64,000 nucleotides of DNA from Amblyornis subalaris (taxonomy: Eukaryota > Chordata > Aves > Passeriformes > Ptilonorhynchidae), in contig JACAXG010000111.1 in assembly GCA_018881555.1 (NCBI GenBank), positions 1,949,055 to 2,013,054 of the forward strand, given 5' to 3'. Below are positions 24,971 to 38,491 of this stretch, piece after piece. The stretch's first letter is position 1; the number at the start of each line of letters is the position of its first letter. The translations under genes and the position numbers were made by a program. The notes beneath the pieces were generated by a model that worked only from the letters and a program-made list of their open reading frames with translations, was not told the DNA's origin and did not search any database.

Positions 24971-26439
24971 TGTCAAGGGTTAGCCTGAGGGGAGACCCCA
25001 GACCTCCATTCTTCAGAGGCACAAACAGGCTGCAAGCTTGAAAAATTATCAAATAATTTTATTCACTAACTACTACTAAGAATAGAAGGAATAAAAAATT
25101 ATAAAAATATTAAAGCATAATGTACAAATATCATTCTTCTCCCAATCTTCCCAGTCTTCCTTACAGATCACGTAGAAGACATAAACATGAGATTCTGATC
25201 TTTTGATTAAGAGTTCTTACTGCCACTTTATGGGATAAAGAGTTCTTTCTGTCGTGTAGTGGGATCCATCCCTGGGAAGATAGCTCCCTACAATGTCTTC
25301 AGAGTGGTTCCAAACCATCAGGAAAACACCACAGCCTGCCCAGGTGTTGCAGTGGTGTATCCTCTCTCCCACAATACTCTCAGCAGTTTGTGGGTCACAA
25401 GAAAAGTCTGATGGGGTTAAGCATTTAAGAATAAGTCATCCCAGCCTAAAGGCATCAAATGTACAGTCTCCTGCTTTTACTCATAATCTCTGAAGGCTGC
25501 AATTTCATCTGGTCAACAATATAAAATGTTCTTATCTTAGACTGATGAATTTCAAATTCCCCCGTGTCTCATATTTTGTGAATTACAGAGAAAAAAATTA
25601 GTTTGGCACTTCCAGATCACACAGCTCACAGAAAGGTGAAAATCCCGATGCTGATAAAAATGTTTCCTCCTCTGGCACTTCCTGTTTCACTTCCGTCTTC
25701 TTGCTTGGTAGTCTGCTGGTCTGCATATTTAACTCCTTCACGTGACTGCTTTCCTTTCTCTCTGGCTTAGAGAAGAGGTTAATATTTGCAGAAAATGCCT
25801 ACAGAAGTATTTGTTACAGTTTACATGTTCCCATCAGATAATTCAGCTGTACAGCTGCGTCTTTAGTCTGTATCAGGCTCTCTTCCCAGGCCCAAGGCTC
25901 TCCCTCCGAACTACATTGTCTACACTGGCAGCTACCCAATTTTGCAACAGTCTTATCAGCTGCTAATTAATTCACTACAATTTGCCTTATCTGCAACAGC
26001 AACGTCACCCTTTGCTCTCACCCATCCACCTCCAAAAGGGAAAAGGAGGGTTTTTTTTTTTTCCTCCACAAATCTCGGCTTCTCTCAGCTTCTGTTTGGG
26101 GCCCTCTCAGTCTTCTGCTTGGTTTGGTTCAGCTTTTCTGCTTGGTCCTGGTCCAGATGGCAAAAGGCCAACTTCTCTTGGGTCCAAGACTCTGGGACTG
26201 GGGGTGAGGCCAGGGGCCTTCGCCGGGCCCCCTGGACCATGGGCCCCTGGCCTGGGGTGGGGGAAAGGAGGCCTCTGCTGCTCGTGGGTGCAGCTGGGAA
26301 CAAGTGAGAGTTACTTCCTGGGTGGTTTTTTTATACCATATTACCACAGAGTCGTATTCTGAAATCAAGTGGCTTATACAACTGTCCATCACCTGTTTTA
26401 ACCAATCAGATTTGTTTCACACTGGGTCTAACCAGCACA
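24971..26439 (-). mobile_element. Long avian ERV solo LTR, minus strand, with 5 bp target duplication
   Basis: Bounded by TGTCAAGGGTTAGCC on the left and AACCAGCACA on the right (minus-strand start TGTGCTGGTT), with perfect ATTTG duplications at 24966-24970 and 26440-26444. On the minus strand a poly(A) signal AATAAA lies at 25058-25063, about 90 bp from the U5 end. A TATAAAA-like motif lies near 26326-26335, and a GC-rich block at 26080-26290 falls between them. No retroviral genes adjoin, so it appears to be a solo LTR. The 5 bp duplication and the TGTGCTGGTT start suggest an ERVL/ERV1-type family. A shortened relative lies at 51475-52412. Confidence 0.82.
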
Positions 26440-26663
26440 ATTTGGCATTATCCCACGCATCAAAAAAAACCTTACACTTCACATTCTAGTAAATTATGCA
26501 GAACTTAGCAAGGTAAAACAATGCCACATCTGCTTTGATTCTAATAAATTCCAACTCAAGAGTGTTAAATCCATACTGTCCTGCCTGAATTGTCCATGCC
26601 ATGTCTGGAAACACTTCTTTCATTCTCCATATCTCTCTCTTTTGCTTCTAACTGATTACCAAT

Positions 26664-27249
26664 TATATCCTGGGCTGCATCCAAAGCAACATGCCCTGCA
26701 GGGTGAGGGACGGGATTCTGCACCCCTACTCAGCTCTGGTGAGACCCCACCTGCTGTGCTGCATCCAGCTCTGTCATCCCAGCACAGGAAGGACATCGAC
26801 CTGTTGGAGTGAGTCCAGAGGAGGGAAACCAAGATGCTTAGAGGGATAGAACACCTCTTGTATGAGGAAAGGCTGAGACAATGAGGGTTGTTCAGCCTGA
26901 GGAAGAGAAGGCTTTGGGATGATCTAATTGTGAACTTCCAGTACCTAAGGAGAGCCTATAAGAAAGACAGAGAGGGATGATTTATGAGGGCATTTAGTGA
27001 CAGGGTGAGGGGGAATGGATTCAAACTAAAAGAGAGTGGGTTTAGATCAGGAGGAAATTCTCTACTGCGAGGGTGGGCAGGCACTGGAACAAATTGTTCA
27101 AAGTTGTGGATGCCTCATCCCTGGAGGTGTTCAAGGCCAGGCTGTGTGGGCTTTGAGCAATCTGGTCTAGTGGGAGATGTCCCTGTCCATGACAGGGAAT
27201 TTGGAACTATTTAATGTCCATTTAAATCCAAATCTTTCTATGATTCTAG
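26664..27249 (+). mobile_element. CR1 LINE, 3' fragment
   Basis: The end of ORF2 is seen as YSALVRPHLLCCIQLC (about 26726-26775, equivalent to the usual LVRPHLEYCVQF), followed by the GAGTCCAGAGGAGGG phrase. The 3' UTR has CACTGGAACAAATTGTTC near 27083 and the closing TTTCTATGATTCTAG at 27235-27249. Stops and base changes show it is inactive. The 5' end is truncated. It lies 220 bp beyond the LTR at 24971-26439. Confidence 0.85.
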
Positions 27250-28549
27250 GACTTCCTTTTTAAATGCTTGAAACACATGGGTCCCCATAAAGAAAATAAC
27301 TTTCCATCTCTCCTATTTCTTCTTTTACTCAAAAGAGAATTCCAGAAAAAGTAAGATATGACTTTGCCCACCTTAGCTCATCCTTTTAATAATCCACCAA
27401 GGCATAAAAATCTTTCTCCTTGAACATCTCCCTTTCCATTATTAGTTTAAATGATAGTATAAAATGTAAAGTGAGCATTAGTTATTTCCTGGCAGCAAGT
27501 CTAAATGTTATATCTTTCCGTCATTGAAATTATGCAGAAAGAATTTCCTCTACCCCAGAAACTGAGATTCACTGCATTATATTTTGGTGAATGAAAACCT
27601 CATCTGTGCTTAAACCTTTTGTTTTAGATGCAAAAAATGTAGAGATGCAGATGAGTTTTTATGAATTATTTGCAAACTTTGAACTGTTGTCCTCCAAAAG
27701 AATAACAACCCCTTCACCTAACAATATTTTACTACTCTTTCTTAGGATATTCACCAAGGAGAGGCAGAAGGAAAAACACTCTGTAAGTGCTGAGATGAAC
27801 AGTTTCATGCTAAAAATGCTTCCCAGATGTACCAAGGAATTCCCATCTTCTGAAAACAAAGAACAGTCTTCTAAAGAAACTTTCAGATGGTCATGAAACA
27901 TTTTTCTTGGATTATTAAAAAGAAATTAAAAATAGCTTGCAGTCAAACTCTTGCTTTTGAAACAGCCTTCGCAGACACTCTACTTTTTCTTACCTGACTG
28001 AATCTAGCTCTACTTTATCAAAAACATTAAAAATGCTGTAAATATGCTAGTGCACCTATGTGCAAAATCTTATCTGCTGCCCATCTCCTCAATATTTTTT
28101 TCCTCCTTCAGTGAGGTTGACCATGGAAATAAACTTCTTTGGTTTAAGAAGGACCAGTAGAAATGCCCTTCTTTTCCTATGAAAGAACCTATCACTCATG
28201 AGAAACAGGCAGCTGGTAGGAGACATGCATTTAAGAAGGCAGTTGATTTATCACTGGGAATTAGAAGAATCTTGCTTGTCTGTCTGTTCCTTCCACAGCA
28301 TAAAATTCTAGCCCTGTGCATTCAGAAAAATTAAATCCTTTCCATTTTTTGCTCACCTTTGCCTATTTTCCCCCACCTCTTAATTTTATTTTCATGTCCA
28401 AAAGTATTCCAGATGTTTTAGTTTTGTTGTTAATTTCACCAGCTAGCTCAAGCTGATAAAAGTAATTATTAAATGAAGCCAATGGTGAGGCTAGGAATGG
28501 TGGAACTGGACTTCAAAAAAACCATTCAGTATAGGTAGCTAGTTATGAG
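27250..28549. other. Unique AT-rich DNA
   Basis: A 101-codon plus-strand frame at 27591-27896 and an 80-codon frame antisense to it carry no recognisable domain. No other feature was seen. Confidence 0.5.
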
Positions 28550-29540
28550 CTTTTCTTTCTTCATGGTCACTGTGGCCAAGACAGCCACCAATCACCACTT
28601 CACCCAGGAGACTCTGTTAACAAGCAGAAAATCAGGGACAAATCTGCAACTTTCCCAATCGAATTCCCTAGCACCTGTACTATGTAGTTATCATCCAGGT
28701 GTTTTAAGAATCCTCTGGACCTGAAGAATCCTCTGTGCCAGCTGTGTGATTTTCTCAGTTAACATCTGGCAAGTTGAAATCCCTGATAAGAACTAGGGCC
28801 GTTGTTTTAGAGGTGTTCCTTAGTGATGAATAATGATGAATGCACCTTGATGAATAATTCATTGGTGTAATCCTCTTCCATTCATATTATTTGTTTGTCC
28901 CTTTATCCTTACACAGATACTCTCAACCGTGCCATTACCGACTGTGTTACCAACTCCATACATTCCAGCCCCTCCATTACACACAGTGCCTCCGTGCTGC
29001 CCTGCCTGGCCCTCCTGAAGAGCCTGTAACCATCCATCATCCACACCAGTCACAGGACTCATCCCACCATAAGTTTTACTTATGCCAATGATGTCATTTC
29101 TCTGGGCCAAAGCTTTTAGCTCGTCTTGCTTGTTTCTCATAATGCATGTGCTGGTTTCATGTGTGGTTTGTTGTTGCCAATACCTCACATAGCAGATTGA
29201 GGATTCTCACTATCACTCAGTTCTTCAAGATTTGGTGTGCCATCCTACTGCTTATCTCTGGCAATACTGTTTTTGACCCTTTCCCCCTTCCAATCTAGTT
29301 TCAAGATCTATCAATGAGTCCTGCTAGCTCCTGTGCAAAATCCCTTTTCTCCCCTCTAAGAAATGTACATCCCATGAAGTCTCAGTATACCAGGTGGTGT
29401 ATACACCATGTCCTGGTCAAAACCCCCACAATTCAATTGATGGCACCAGCCTTGAAATCATATGTTAGTTTGGCGGGTCTTCCTTTTCCTTTCAATATTC
29501 TTCAAATAAACAACAGTCCTCCTTATATTTGATGACAATG
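28550..29540 (-). mobile_element. Old CR1 LINE fragment spanning ORF1 end and ORF2 endonuclease
   Basis: Read on the minus strand: an ORF1 C-terminal remnant at about 29540-29300 (CTGGTGCCATCAATTG region), then the ORF2 start and apurinic-type endonuclease. Visible pieces are NKQDELKALAQRNDIIGISKTYGG near 29100, GRQG-type EGQAGQHGGTV near 28990, RDFNLPDVN near 28775 and LGHSDHE near 28561-28585. The catalytic SDH tail motif is readable, but ETWW has become KTYGG and several stops and frame breaks intervene. It has no reverse transcriptase or 3' UTR here, so it is an internal fragment, older than the copy at 51042-56045. Confidence 0.75.
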
Positions 29541-32500
29541 GAGCCTAACACTCAAGAATTTCTATTTTCAAGGTGTATTTCACCTGTGTTTTCAGATGAT
29601 GTAACCATACAAAATCTGTCCACAAGCCTTCAGATTTGATTAAACAGAAAGTATAGGCAGTTAGCATATTATGGAGGAACCCATAACAGTATTTCAGTTG
29701 AAAAACTCAGGCTTTTAGGTTAATAAAAGTGCTTAAATGCTCCAGAAAGTATTTTTAGAAACTCGACTTACATGTCTCTCTGGGTTGTAACATTAAGTTT
29801 ACAAGATCATTAACGTGTCACCTGAATGACAGTAGAGTGAAGAGATTTATGTATTAGTTTTGCCAGTTCTAGAGGACTTTTTCTCCTTTCTGACAAGGCG
29901 TCTGATGATGGCAACATATTGATTAGTTTCAGTCTCATATATACTTTAAAAATCAAATTCCAAATTTGTATGCAATTCAAGTTGAGAATCTTGTAAGTCA
30001 GAAACCTGTAATTTTTTTCTCCAACTGCAGAGTAATGCTTTTTCATTAAATCACCAGCATTAACAAAAGCAGCCACAGGTCTGCTTAAAGCCAGGTCATG
30101 CTTGGTGCCACTCTGATTTTCTACCCTGCTTGGGCTCTCAACTGGCCCTGACTATATTAATACTGTTCAGTTTAATCTTACATTCTAGTTTTAACAAAGC
30201 AGCCTTTTAAGTCTGCTTACTGAAAGGAGGCTACTTAATGTTTGTCCTCAATATCTTGCATACTCTGTGATATTTTCAGGCCTGTGAAGTGCTTGGTTGG
30301 GTCACACATTTAAAGCAACTGCACACAAAACTAGGTGAGATTGTGGTCCTCCCATGAGGGGCTGACTTACCCTGCCAGCACAGTGATTTACCATTGATTT
30401 GAAAACAGTTTGACAGAGGGCTATGAACGTGTAATTTCTGTTAGCACTGAGAAATCTAATCTGAGAATTAAAAGGAAAAAAAAAGTCATACTTGTCCTTC
30501 CCTGCTCTAAAACATACCTAGCTGTACTGAAAGTGAGTAGAAATCGCACAGTGTCACAGTGATGTAAGTGTCAGTAAACTAATAATACGTGGAGTTAATG
30601 CAGCTATTAAAGTATTTGTGAACAATAAAATAATTCTGCATATTCTATATTCAGTGTTATGTCTGAAGAATAAAAAATAGTATATAAACATACTCCCATT
30701 GGATAAAATCACTTGTACATGCCTTCTATTATTTCAGTGCCAGCATGTCTATAGCTGCTTTTTACATTAATTTGCACAGTTATTCACTTTCCAGAAACCT
30801 ATGTCAAATGACCTGCAAGCCCAGTTTCCTTTATGATTCAGGCAGTGATTATATAAAGGCTTAATGTCCCGTAGAGGATAAAAACAAGCCAATACTTTCT
30901 TACTGGTATTCTGACAAGGTTTGCTTATACTGAAGGAAAAAAAAAAGCATTAATAGAATTCTTTCCTTGCTATGGTATGAAATATTTTAGAGAATTCTAA
31001 AACTAATTAATATCAAGCCTTTCATTATGGATAATCAGAGAGGCATCTTTCAATAAACTACAAGAAAGACATTTCTCAGCCCAGTGTGATCAAACACATG
31101 AAAAAGTTAGCCCAATTAATTTTGATCTGTTCAGTTTAAATTATTATTTTCACTAGTCATCAAACTTGCTGATTCTATAAATGGAGACTACTTCACTTTT
31201 TATTAAATCAGTCATGGTAAAATTTTCTTTATAAGGCTTAAGCAATTAAGCGACACATTTATTCAATGCTTTGTGGTCTAAAAAGGAAAGCCAGCAAAAT
31301 CAAGTGTTTTAATGGAGAAAAAAGCAAGAAATAATTTTCTGCCAAGCACTATTTCCTCCGCATTAAGCCCTTGTGGGAGAATCTCGCCAGAATAAATATT
31401 TTCCCCACATGAGGAATGATGCTGCAGAATCAGTTACTGGGCTCAATGCTCTAAACCAAAAATCCTCCCCCTCTCCCTTGACATTTTGCGTTTATCACAG
31501 ACTCTGAATTTTACTGAATTCATGCCCTCCATCTTCAAACCCCCAGCTCCTAGTTTTCATTGAATGAAACTGCTGCCAATGCCACTTACCCTTGAAGATG
31601 TTCAATGTTTTAGGTGTTTGAAAAGCCTTTTTGTAATGTTTTGCATAGGCTGTTGCAAGTATTTCTCTTAGCACTTCAAAGTCTAATCAGGAAAAAAAAC
31701 CCTGGTGATATTTGGCCTTCCTGCTTTTGAATATGCTTGGTTATAAAGCTTTAAAATAGGGCTGACAGTATGCAAGAGATGTGAATTAGGTCTTTACACT
31801 TTGTTCAAATATGGTCTTTCCAATTTGTGCTTATTTTTCGAAATGAATATAGACTGTGATCATTGAAGCCAGACTCCAGTATCCTATTACTTCCAGTTTT
31901 AAAAGCCCAGTAGACTCTGAATGAATACCCATAGAAAAAGTCAAAACAGTCTAGAGTAAGAATATAGAGCCATAATGATATTTTTGCAGTTATTATGAAG
32001 CTGGTGATCAGTTTAGCATGCAATTGCTAAATTTAACTGCCTCTTTGAATGGTACTGCTTCTGTGCATTTAAACCTTACAAATCATTTGCTGTTGTTATT
32101 GGAGGGACTGAAGGTGTTAGAATTGCCCTTCATATTCCCTGTACTTTCTCCCTGAAACCTATGGATTGGGTGGCTTATATTGCTTTGGGTAATTTTTATG
32201 TGTGTGCGCAAAAGATTTGTTGTGGTTTTATAGTGCTGAAAAGGGTTTTGTGGGCTTGTAGTCTTTGAAAAAGAAACTTTCTATTTATGGGAATTTATAT
32301 ATAGATGCTTCAAAGTGTTTTTTCACTCTGTTATCAGAGCATCTTGCCATATTTATTGATCAGATTAAATGACTAATAACTGTATCAGGTAAAGCAATAA
32401 GCAAGAACAGAAGCAGTTGGGAATTTGATCATCATGTCAACTAACCTTTTCATACCCAAGCCAAAGTTGCTTTATTTTTTTAATTTAAAGAAACACAGAA

Positions 32501-35500
32501 AATGTTGTAACTGGGAGAAGCAAGGGATCTGTTTTGTGAAACTTTGTGAAGCAGACTGGTAGGGGTTATTGTCTCCTTCCTGGTTGTATAATCACCTGGG
32601 GGATCACATTAGGGTCTCTTTCACAAATGTAAGTCACTAAGTTACCAATCTTTTCAGATAACAGAAGCCACGATGAGAAGCTTCTAGAAATCTAATGGAG
32701 AATTATATTATGACTTGGCATATGCCTAAGATCTCTGTTCTTACTAGCTAGTCTTCATATCAAGGTTGCATGGAAGGAAATGTGTTTTTTGCTCCATTTT
32801 CTTCCAGGGAACTTGAAGTCCTAGGAGACAGAGAGGCAGAACAGAGTAGGTGGTAACTCCATGCCTGCTCCTGGACCATAACATGCAGGATAGCCTGGAG
32901 AAGGGAAGGCAGTGGTTTACTATTAGGACTGGAGACCTGTAAACTACAAACTTCCATGGGCAAGGAATGAAGATTGTAATTCAAAAATGGTGTCTGACAC
33001 ACTCTAGTCTAATCAGAAGTGCAGAATAAGCATTGCTTTCACTCAACACTGCTCCAAAAATTGACACTCTCCCAAATGTTTAACTAAAACTAATAAAGTA
33101 TAGTGTTCTTCATTTCTTCTTATGTTTTCCATCACTTCTGCTTATTTCATTAAAGGAAATACGTTAAATTTTTTCTCTACTAACAAATTGTTTTTCTCCT
33201 GTTTCCAATTTTATATACAAACTGTTTAAATCTGTCCATGATATCTCAGCTTTGGAATTATTTGAAATAAGATGTCTGTGGAACAATTGCAACCCATTTT
33301 AAACACTTCAGTGGTTCATAGATTTCTATGCTTCTTGACTGTTGCACAAAAAAAATTTATACTAGTACTTGCAGAAAAAATGCTTGGCTCTGCAATTCTG
33401 TTTAAGTGGAGATCTTGGCAGCCTCTGACTACTGCTCTGGTCAAGCACATATAGTGCACTAATATTTCTATTGTTATCACATTACACCTTGAGAGAATCT
33501 TTATGTATATTTATACATGCATATACACTTGTAAGTCCTGTTTAAATCAGCAGCAAATTGCCAAGAAATCTCTCTTTGAACCTACTACAGAACTCTGTGT
33601 ATTAATATTTTATTTACTGACCTTTCTAAATGACTTGTTCTATTTAGGAATACACAGCTAGATGCACACTAAAAAAAGTGGGATAAATTATTGTTACAAA
33701 ATAGTGGAAATCCTTGTGCAAAAGAAAAGAAAACCATGCGTATTAAAAATTGATAAGTTTTTAGCTTTATCATCTATGCTGTACAAAACATTGTTTGTAA
33801 CAGCTGTGCCTGGGAAAATATATTCAGTATATTTATAAGAATGACAAAACTACAAGCTCCATAGTTACAGCATGATTTTCATTACACATCCTTCTATCAG
33901 TCCTTAGCAAGGTGGAATGTTTACTACAATCTTGTATTTCACAAGCAGTTCTTGGATGTGTCAAACTTAGCTGAAATTCTCTCCTTCTCTCTAATTCTAA
34001 CATGATGTTAAACCACGTTTCAGCTCCAGTGCTCTCTTTAACAAACTTCTTCTGAAGCTCTTGTTCTCCTGAGCGATGATTACTTGCCTTTGGTAGGGAA
34101 GACCTGGGAAATCTCCTGCTAAAGTCTGTACTGAGACAAATCTTCAGCTTGCATAAATCAGACTAGTTCCATCAAGGCAGTGAGAGAAGATACATGGGTT
34201 TACACACGTGCAAAATCCTGCCCTGTAAATCTGCAGGGCCTGACATTTCAAGGGCCTTTGTACTCAATCTGTAGGACTCACTTAGTGCTAGAAGTTGGGA
34301 GCTTTGCTGGAGCAAAGCCATGCTGCTCCTCAGGAGCAAGAACCCACATATATTTCCCATTAATCCATGACTTCTCTCGCTATTCAGGATATTAAAGCAA
34401 AATAAATAGTGCCGTAAAATATATGTAACTCTTTGAAATCTATGTAGTTTTTGAAAGAATAAGTTAGTGCTGAACTCATTCTGTCGTAGCACCAGTAATA
34501 CATTTTACGTTATGTAATATCAATGCTTTATTTTTAAAAATTAGTTTTGTTGTAGTATAATTTGTAGAAGGAAAGGACAGATCTAAAAGAAATAAGAAAC
34601 ATTGTTGCAAAATACTAGTATTTGTTAACAGACATCTGCTTCTGTCAAGTGTTCATGGATGTTCCCCTCCACTTAAAGTATCCTGAACATGCAACTTATT
34701 CTCAGCTACTAGCTCTCAAATGCTGACTGACCTTTGAAAAAACAAGCAGTACCTGTAGAGGAACTGAATAGATACATTTTGCTGAATTATTTTTCCCTCA
34801 AAACTCAAACTACTTTTTCTTTGTCTAGCGTGTTAGCACCTGGAGTATTTTCTTTAACTCAGCTATATGTAATAAAGTTTAAATGGTTGTTTTCAGGGTT
34901 TTTTGGTTCAAATTGGCATTTTCAGAAAGAAAAACATGTATTATTTTCTTCTGACTCAGTTACAGCAATATATGGTTGTACTCTCAGCCGGTACATTACA
35001 AAACAGTGTTCTTATGAAGTCCACTAGCTTAACATTACTCAAGAGCTTTGGCTCATAACTATTTGGCTGAGGTTCCAGAGTGACATTTTTGTGTACACAT
35101 CTGCACCCCTGCACACACCTCATTAACAGAGCAGGCATTGGACTATGCCAATTAATGCTTCACACTGCACACAAAAACCAGAAGTAGGATCTAGCACTTG
35201 AGACTTCAAGAATTTCGAGTTCACTCACCTGTCTTAGTGCATCAGAAGAGCTGCACTTGAAACAAGGGCTATGTTATCACCTCTTCTGCCTCCCAGACTA
35301 GGGGAGTTGCCCCTTTCAGCTAGGAAAAAAGAGAGCAGCAAAGGTACATACTCTAATCCATATATTACCTGGGACCCCTCGCATCACTCACAGGCCTGTA
35401 CAGTATTTTAAAATGAAGAAGCCATTTTTTAGGCTAAATCCTGTATCTAATGGCTTTATTAAACATCCATGAAAAGAACCATTTAGTAACAGAAAAAAAT

Positions 35501-36567
35501 GGAGGGAAAAAAGTGAAAAAAACCTGAATTTATAACCAGACCAAATGAAACTTCCAGTGGAAATACCCTGCAAACTTATATGCAGAATCACCTTGGTTTT
35601 CTCATGCATCTCTGCAATTACTTTCTCACTGACAGTCGTATTTTTCATTGGTTGCTACTTTGATGACTTTTAAAAATTTTTAATCTACAGATCATATGAA
35701 CCATGAAGGAGCAAGAGGGTGGAGCATTACTGAGAACACAGCCAATAAATTTCTTCAAGCCTCATCTGAGACCACTAAGATAAATTAAAACGATGACTAA
35801 GGATGAATTAAAAACTACCAGACTGCATATAACACAGCTATTTCACAATAATTATTGGACAAGGAGCTCCAAAAATGTATGGCTTTAAAATAAAAAGTAA
35901 ATAAAACCAAACAAAAACCCCTTCATGTTCTATTAAAATCGTCATTATAAGCTAGCTTGCCCTGGAGAAATTAGTTTTTTTCCAAAATGACTTAAAAGGG
36001 TCATTTAAATGAGTTTTAGTATTTTTTCTTTTCTTTTTTTTTCTTTAACTTTTTAATTTCTAGAACTGCAATTTCCTATTGAAGGTTTTCTGCAAATGTT
36101 TTCCCAAATTTTCTATAAAATCTGCCATCTTGCTCATATGTAAGTCAGTCTTGGCACCTAGGTCAGTCCTCTGGAATTGAGGTACCATTACAAAGTATCC
36201 AATACAAAGTTCTGACATGTTCTGTAAAAACCTGATATCCATAAAAGCAATTTTCACACAGGGTACTTGAGCCTTATCAAGGCTGAAGCCTTGATCAACA
36301 CAGGAAGAAAAATTAAATTGTTTTGATTTCAAAGAAAGCACAACTAATTGTTACTGTCAATGTTCTGGGATGCAAGTCAATAAAATCTATATTTTTGGCC
36401 AGGGGCAGGCACCCCCGCTAGTTGTGGGGGGGAAAGTACAGGATGTAATCTAACCATTCACATGGAAAGATAACAAGGGTTTGGAGAACTCATCAACAAT
36501 TTGAACTTGAATAGGAGTAACAAATAGTGATTAATGAACAAAAGCAAAACATGTTTTTTTGTTTTAG
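29541..36567. other. Seven kilobases of unique AT-rich DNA
   Basis: No transposon, RNA gene or recognisable exon. Within it, about 30700-31600 looks less degenerate and free of simple repeats and could hold conserved noncoding sequence, but that cannot be judged without an alignment. A C/G-symmetric hairpin CCCCCGCTAG..GTGGGGG lies at 36411-36430. Open frames (for example 34172-34492 minus, 35388-35648 minus, 36060-36341 minus) show no domain. Confidence 0.5.
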
Positions 36568-36847
36568 TACAACTTTTAATAGACAGCTGTCTACTTCATA
36601 CAAACAACCTGCATACTTGGCATTGATGGGGATCCCTGGTGCCACTTCCAACAGACAGCTCAGTGATTTCTATGGGCCTAAAGGACTGAACCAATATGCC
36701 TACCAGGACAGTTACTGTATAAAAGAGTCATATTTACAATCATATGTGGCCACTCCTGCACCCAACACAATATTAATGCTTTTTAGTTCTGTGAAGCCAA
36801 TTTTGCTCCACAAGATAGAGTGCAGCACTCATGTAACAAGGGAATAG
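36568..36847 (+). other. Open frame behind a splice-acceptor-like tract, unidentified
   Basis: A T-rich tract ending TTTTGTTTTAG at 36566-36567 precedes an open frame that runs to TAG at 36845-36847. The translated segment contains an internally repeated NRQLS (FNRQLSTSY and SNRQLSDFY) and a Tyr/Gln-rich stretch (GLNQYAYQDSY). It is richer in ordinary codons than neighbouring frames. I do not recognise the protein and see no convincing donor site or partner exon. It could be a single exon, a relic of a processed pseudogene, or chance. Confidence 0.25.
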
Positions 36848-38491
36848 TACCATCACTCATTTTAATGAACAGAGGGATTGTGTTCTGCAGAAACAAGTCA
36901 TAAGATTTTGCATTGAAGATTGAATATGATAATGTAAGTTAGATGGGCTTAGGCTTTTACATCAGTGTGTTTGGAAGACAGGGTAGTGTTGATACTATTG
37001 CACCTTATTGTCTGATCTTCTCTAGCTGTAAAGCAATTATGGTATTTAATAGAAGAGTTCTGAATTTCTTATTTTATATAATGAGCATAGAGATAAAAAA
37101 ATAAATTTAAGACAGAGGACTGAAGGGAAAGAACACTTAATATTTGATCCTAAAAATTCTTGTGCTGTTCTAAAACTTGGGCTCTAGTGGCAAATATGCT
37201 CATTTGCTCATATTCTTTCAACAGTTATATTATTGTGCATGTGTTAATGTATACACAATCTTCGTCACTTGAGTCCTACTTTTCTAGGTAAGTAATTTTT
37301 CTTCCAATTTACTTGATAGTACAATTTTACGTCCTATGGGCTTTTTTCAAGCTGAAGCAGACACTGCTGTTTTACATGGATATTATTTTATTCATGGAGA
37401 TTTTATTTCATTCTTCATAATTTTTTCTTTCAATTAACCTTCAAGTCTAGCAAAGTTATTCGACAGAACTTCATGTCTGAGACAGTGTAATGACAGAATG
37501 ATCACTTGAACCTGCAGTAAGGGTTAGCATATGAATATGAAGAAATTTTCAGGATTCATTAATAAAAAGCAGTAGATCATTTATAATACATCAGAGAGAG
37601 ACCTTCGGGAATGGAATGGGGTGGGGAAGGTTTGTTCTATTTTTGATGGAATGAGATAGTGAAAGCCAAGTATTTTTCTCTTTAACAGGATTTCATTTTG
37701 GTCAGTCTTTATTTGCAGTCTAAAATCAATTCTACATGGATTGCTATTGAAATTGTGAATAAATCCTTCACAATGCACATCTGTAAATTACAGTCTTAAA
37801 CAGAATGTATAAGAAATACTGTAGAGTAATTTTATGTTGCTGGGAATAGTGTTTCACTGTGAATTACATATTGGAATGCACCAAAAATAACCAGAAACCT
37901 GCAGTTTGTTTTTCAATCCTCGGATCACAAACAGCAGCTTGTAGTTGCTGTACATCAGTTGCACAAAGGATTAATTTAACTTAGAACACTAAGTCCACAT
38001 TAGCTTGGTGCTGTGAAAATGTAATAAGTTATTAGGCTGTTGGGAGTTGTAGAGCGGAATGGCTCTGTTTTGGTTCTGCTGCTTCATCTGATGTTAATAG
38101 CTTCAGATGTCACTAGGACATGAATAGGAATATTACATCCTCATCCATCAGGTCAGGAAGGGGAGAATCTTAGAATATGATGATTGTCTCACCTCAGCAT
38201 GAGAAATCACCATTGCAATTATAGCCCTACACTCTTCCAAATAAAAGAGAAACTTAAAATCACTGAAGAGATGATGAAGGCTACCTTTTCTGTACATGGC
38301 ATGTTCATTTGAAATAATTTACTTCTTTTCAACTGCCACTGTGAGCATGCAGTAGTATAACACCACCTTAATTAACCAGTTCCTAATTTCCAGCTAGCAT
38401 AGAACTGTAACAGTTCAAATTATGACTGCTCCTATGCAGTGCTCTCAAGTGCAAATGTAAGAAGTACTTAAAATAAAGCCCTTTTCAAATA
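36848..38491. other. Unique AT-rich DNA
   Basis: No gene or repeat is recognised up to the LTR at 38498. Confidence 0.5.

Noticed and set aside
27591..27896. 101-codon plus-strand frame
   Set aside because: No recognised domain, an antisense frame of 80 codons in the same place, and no splice or start context that supports coding.
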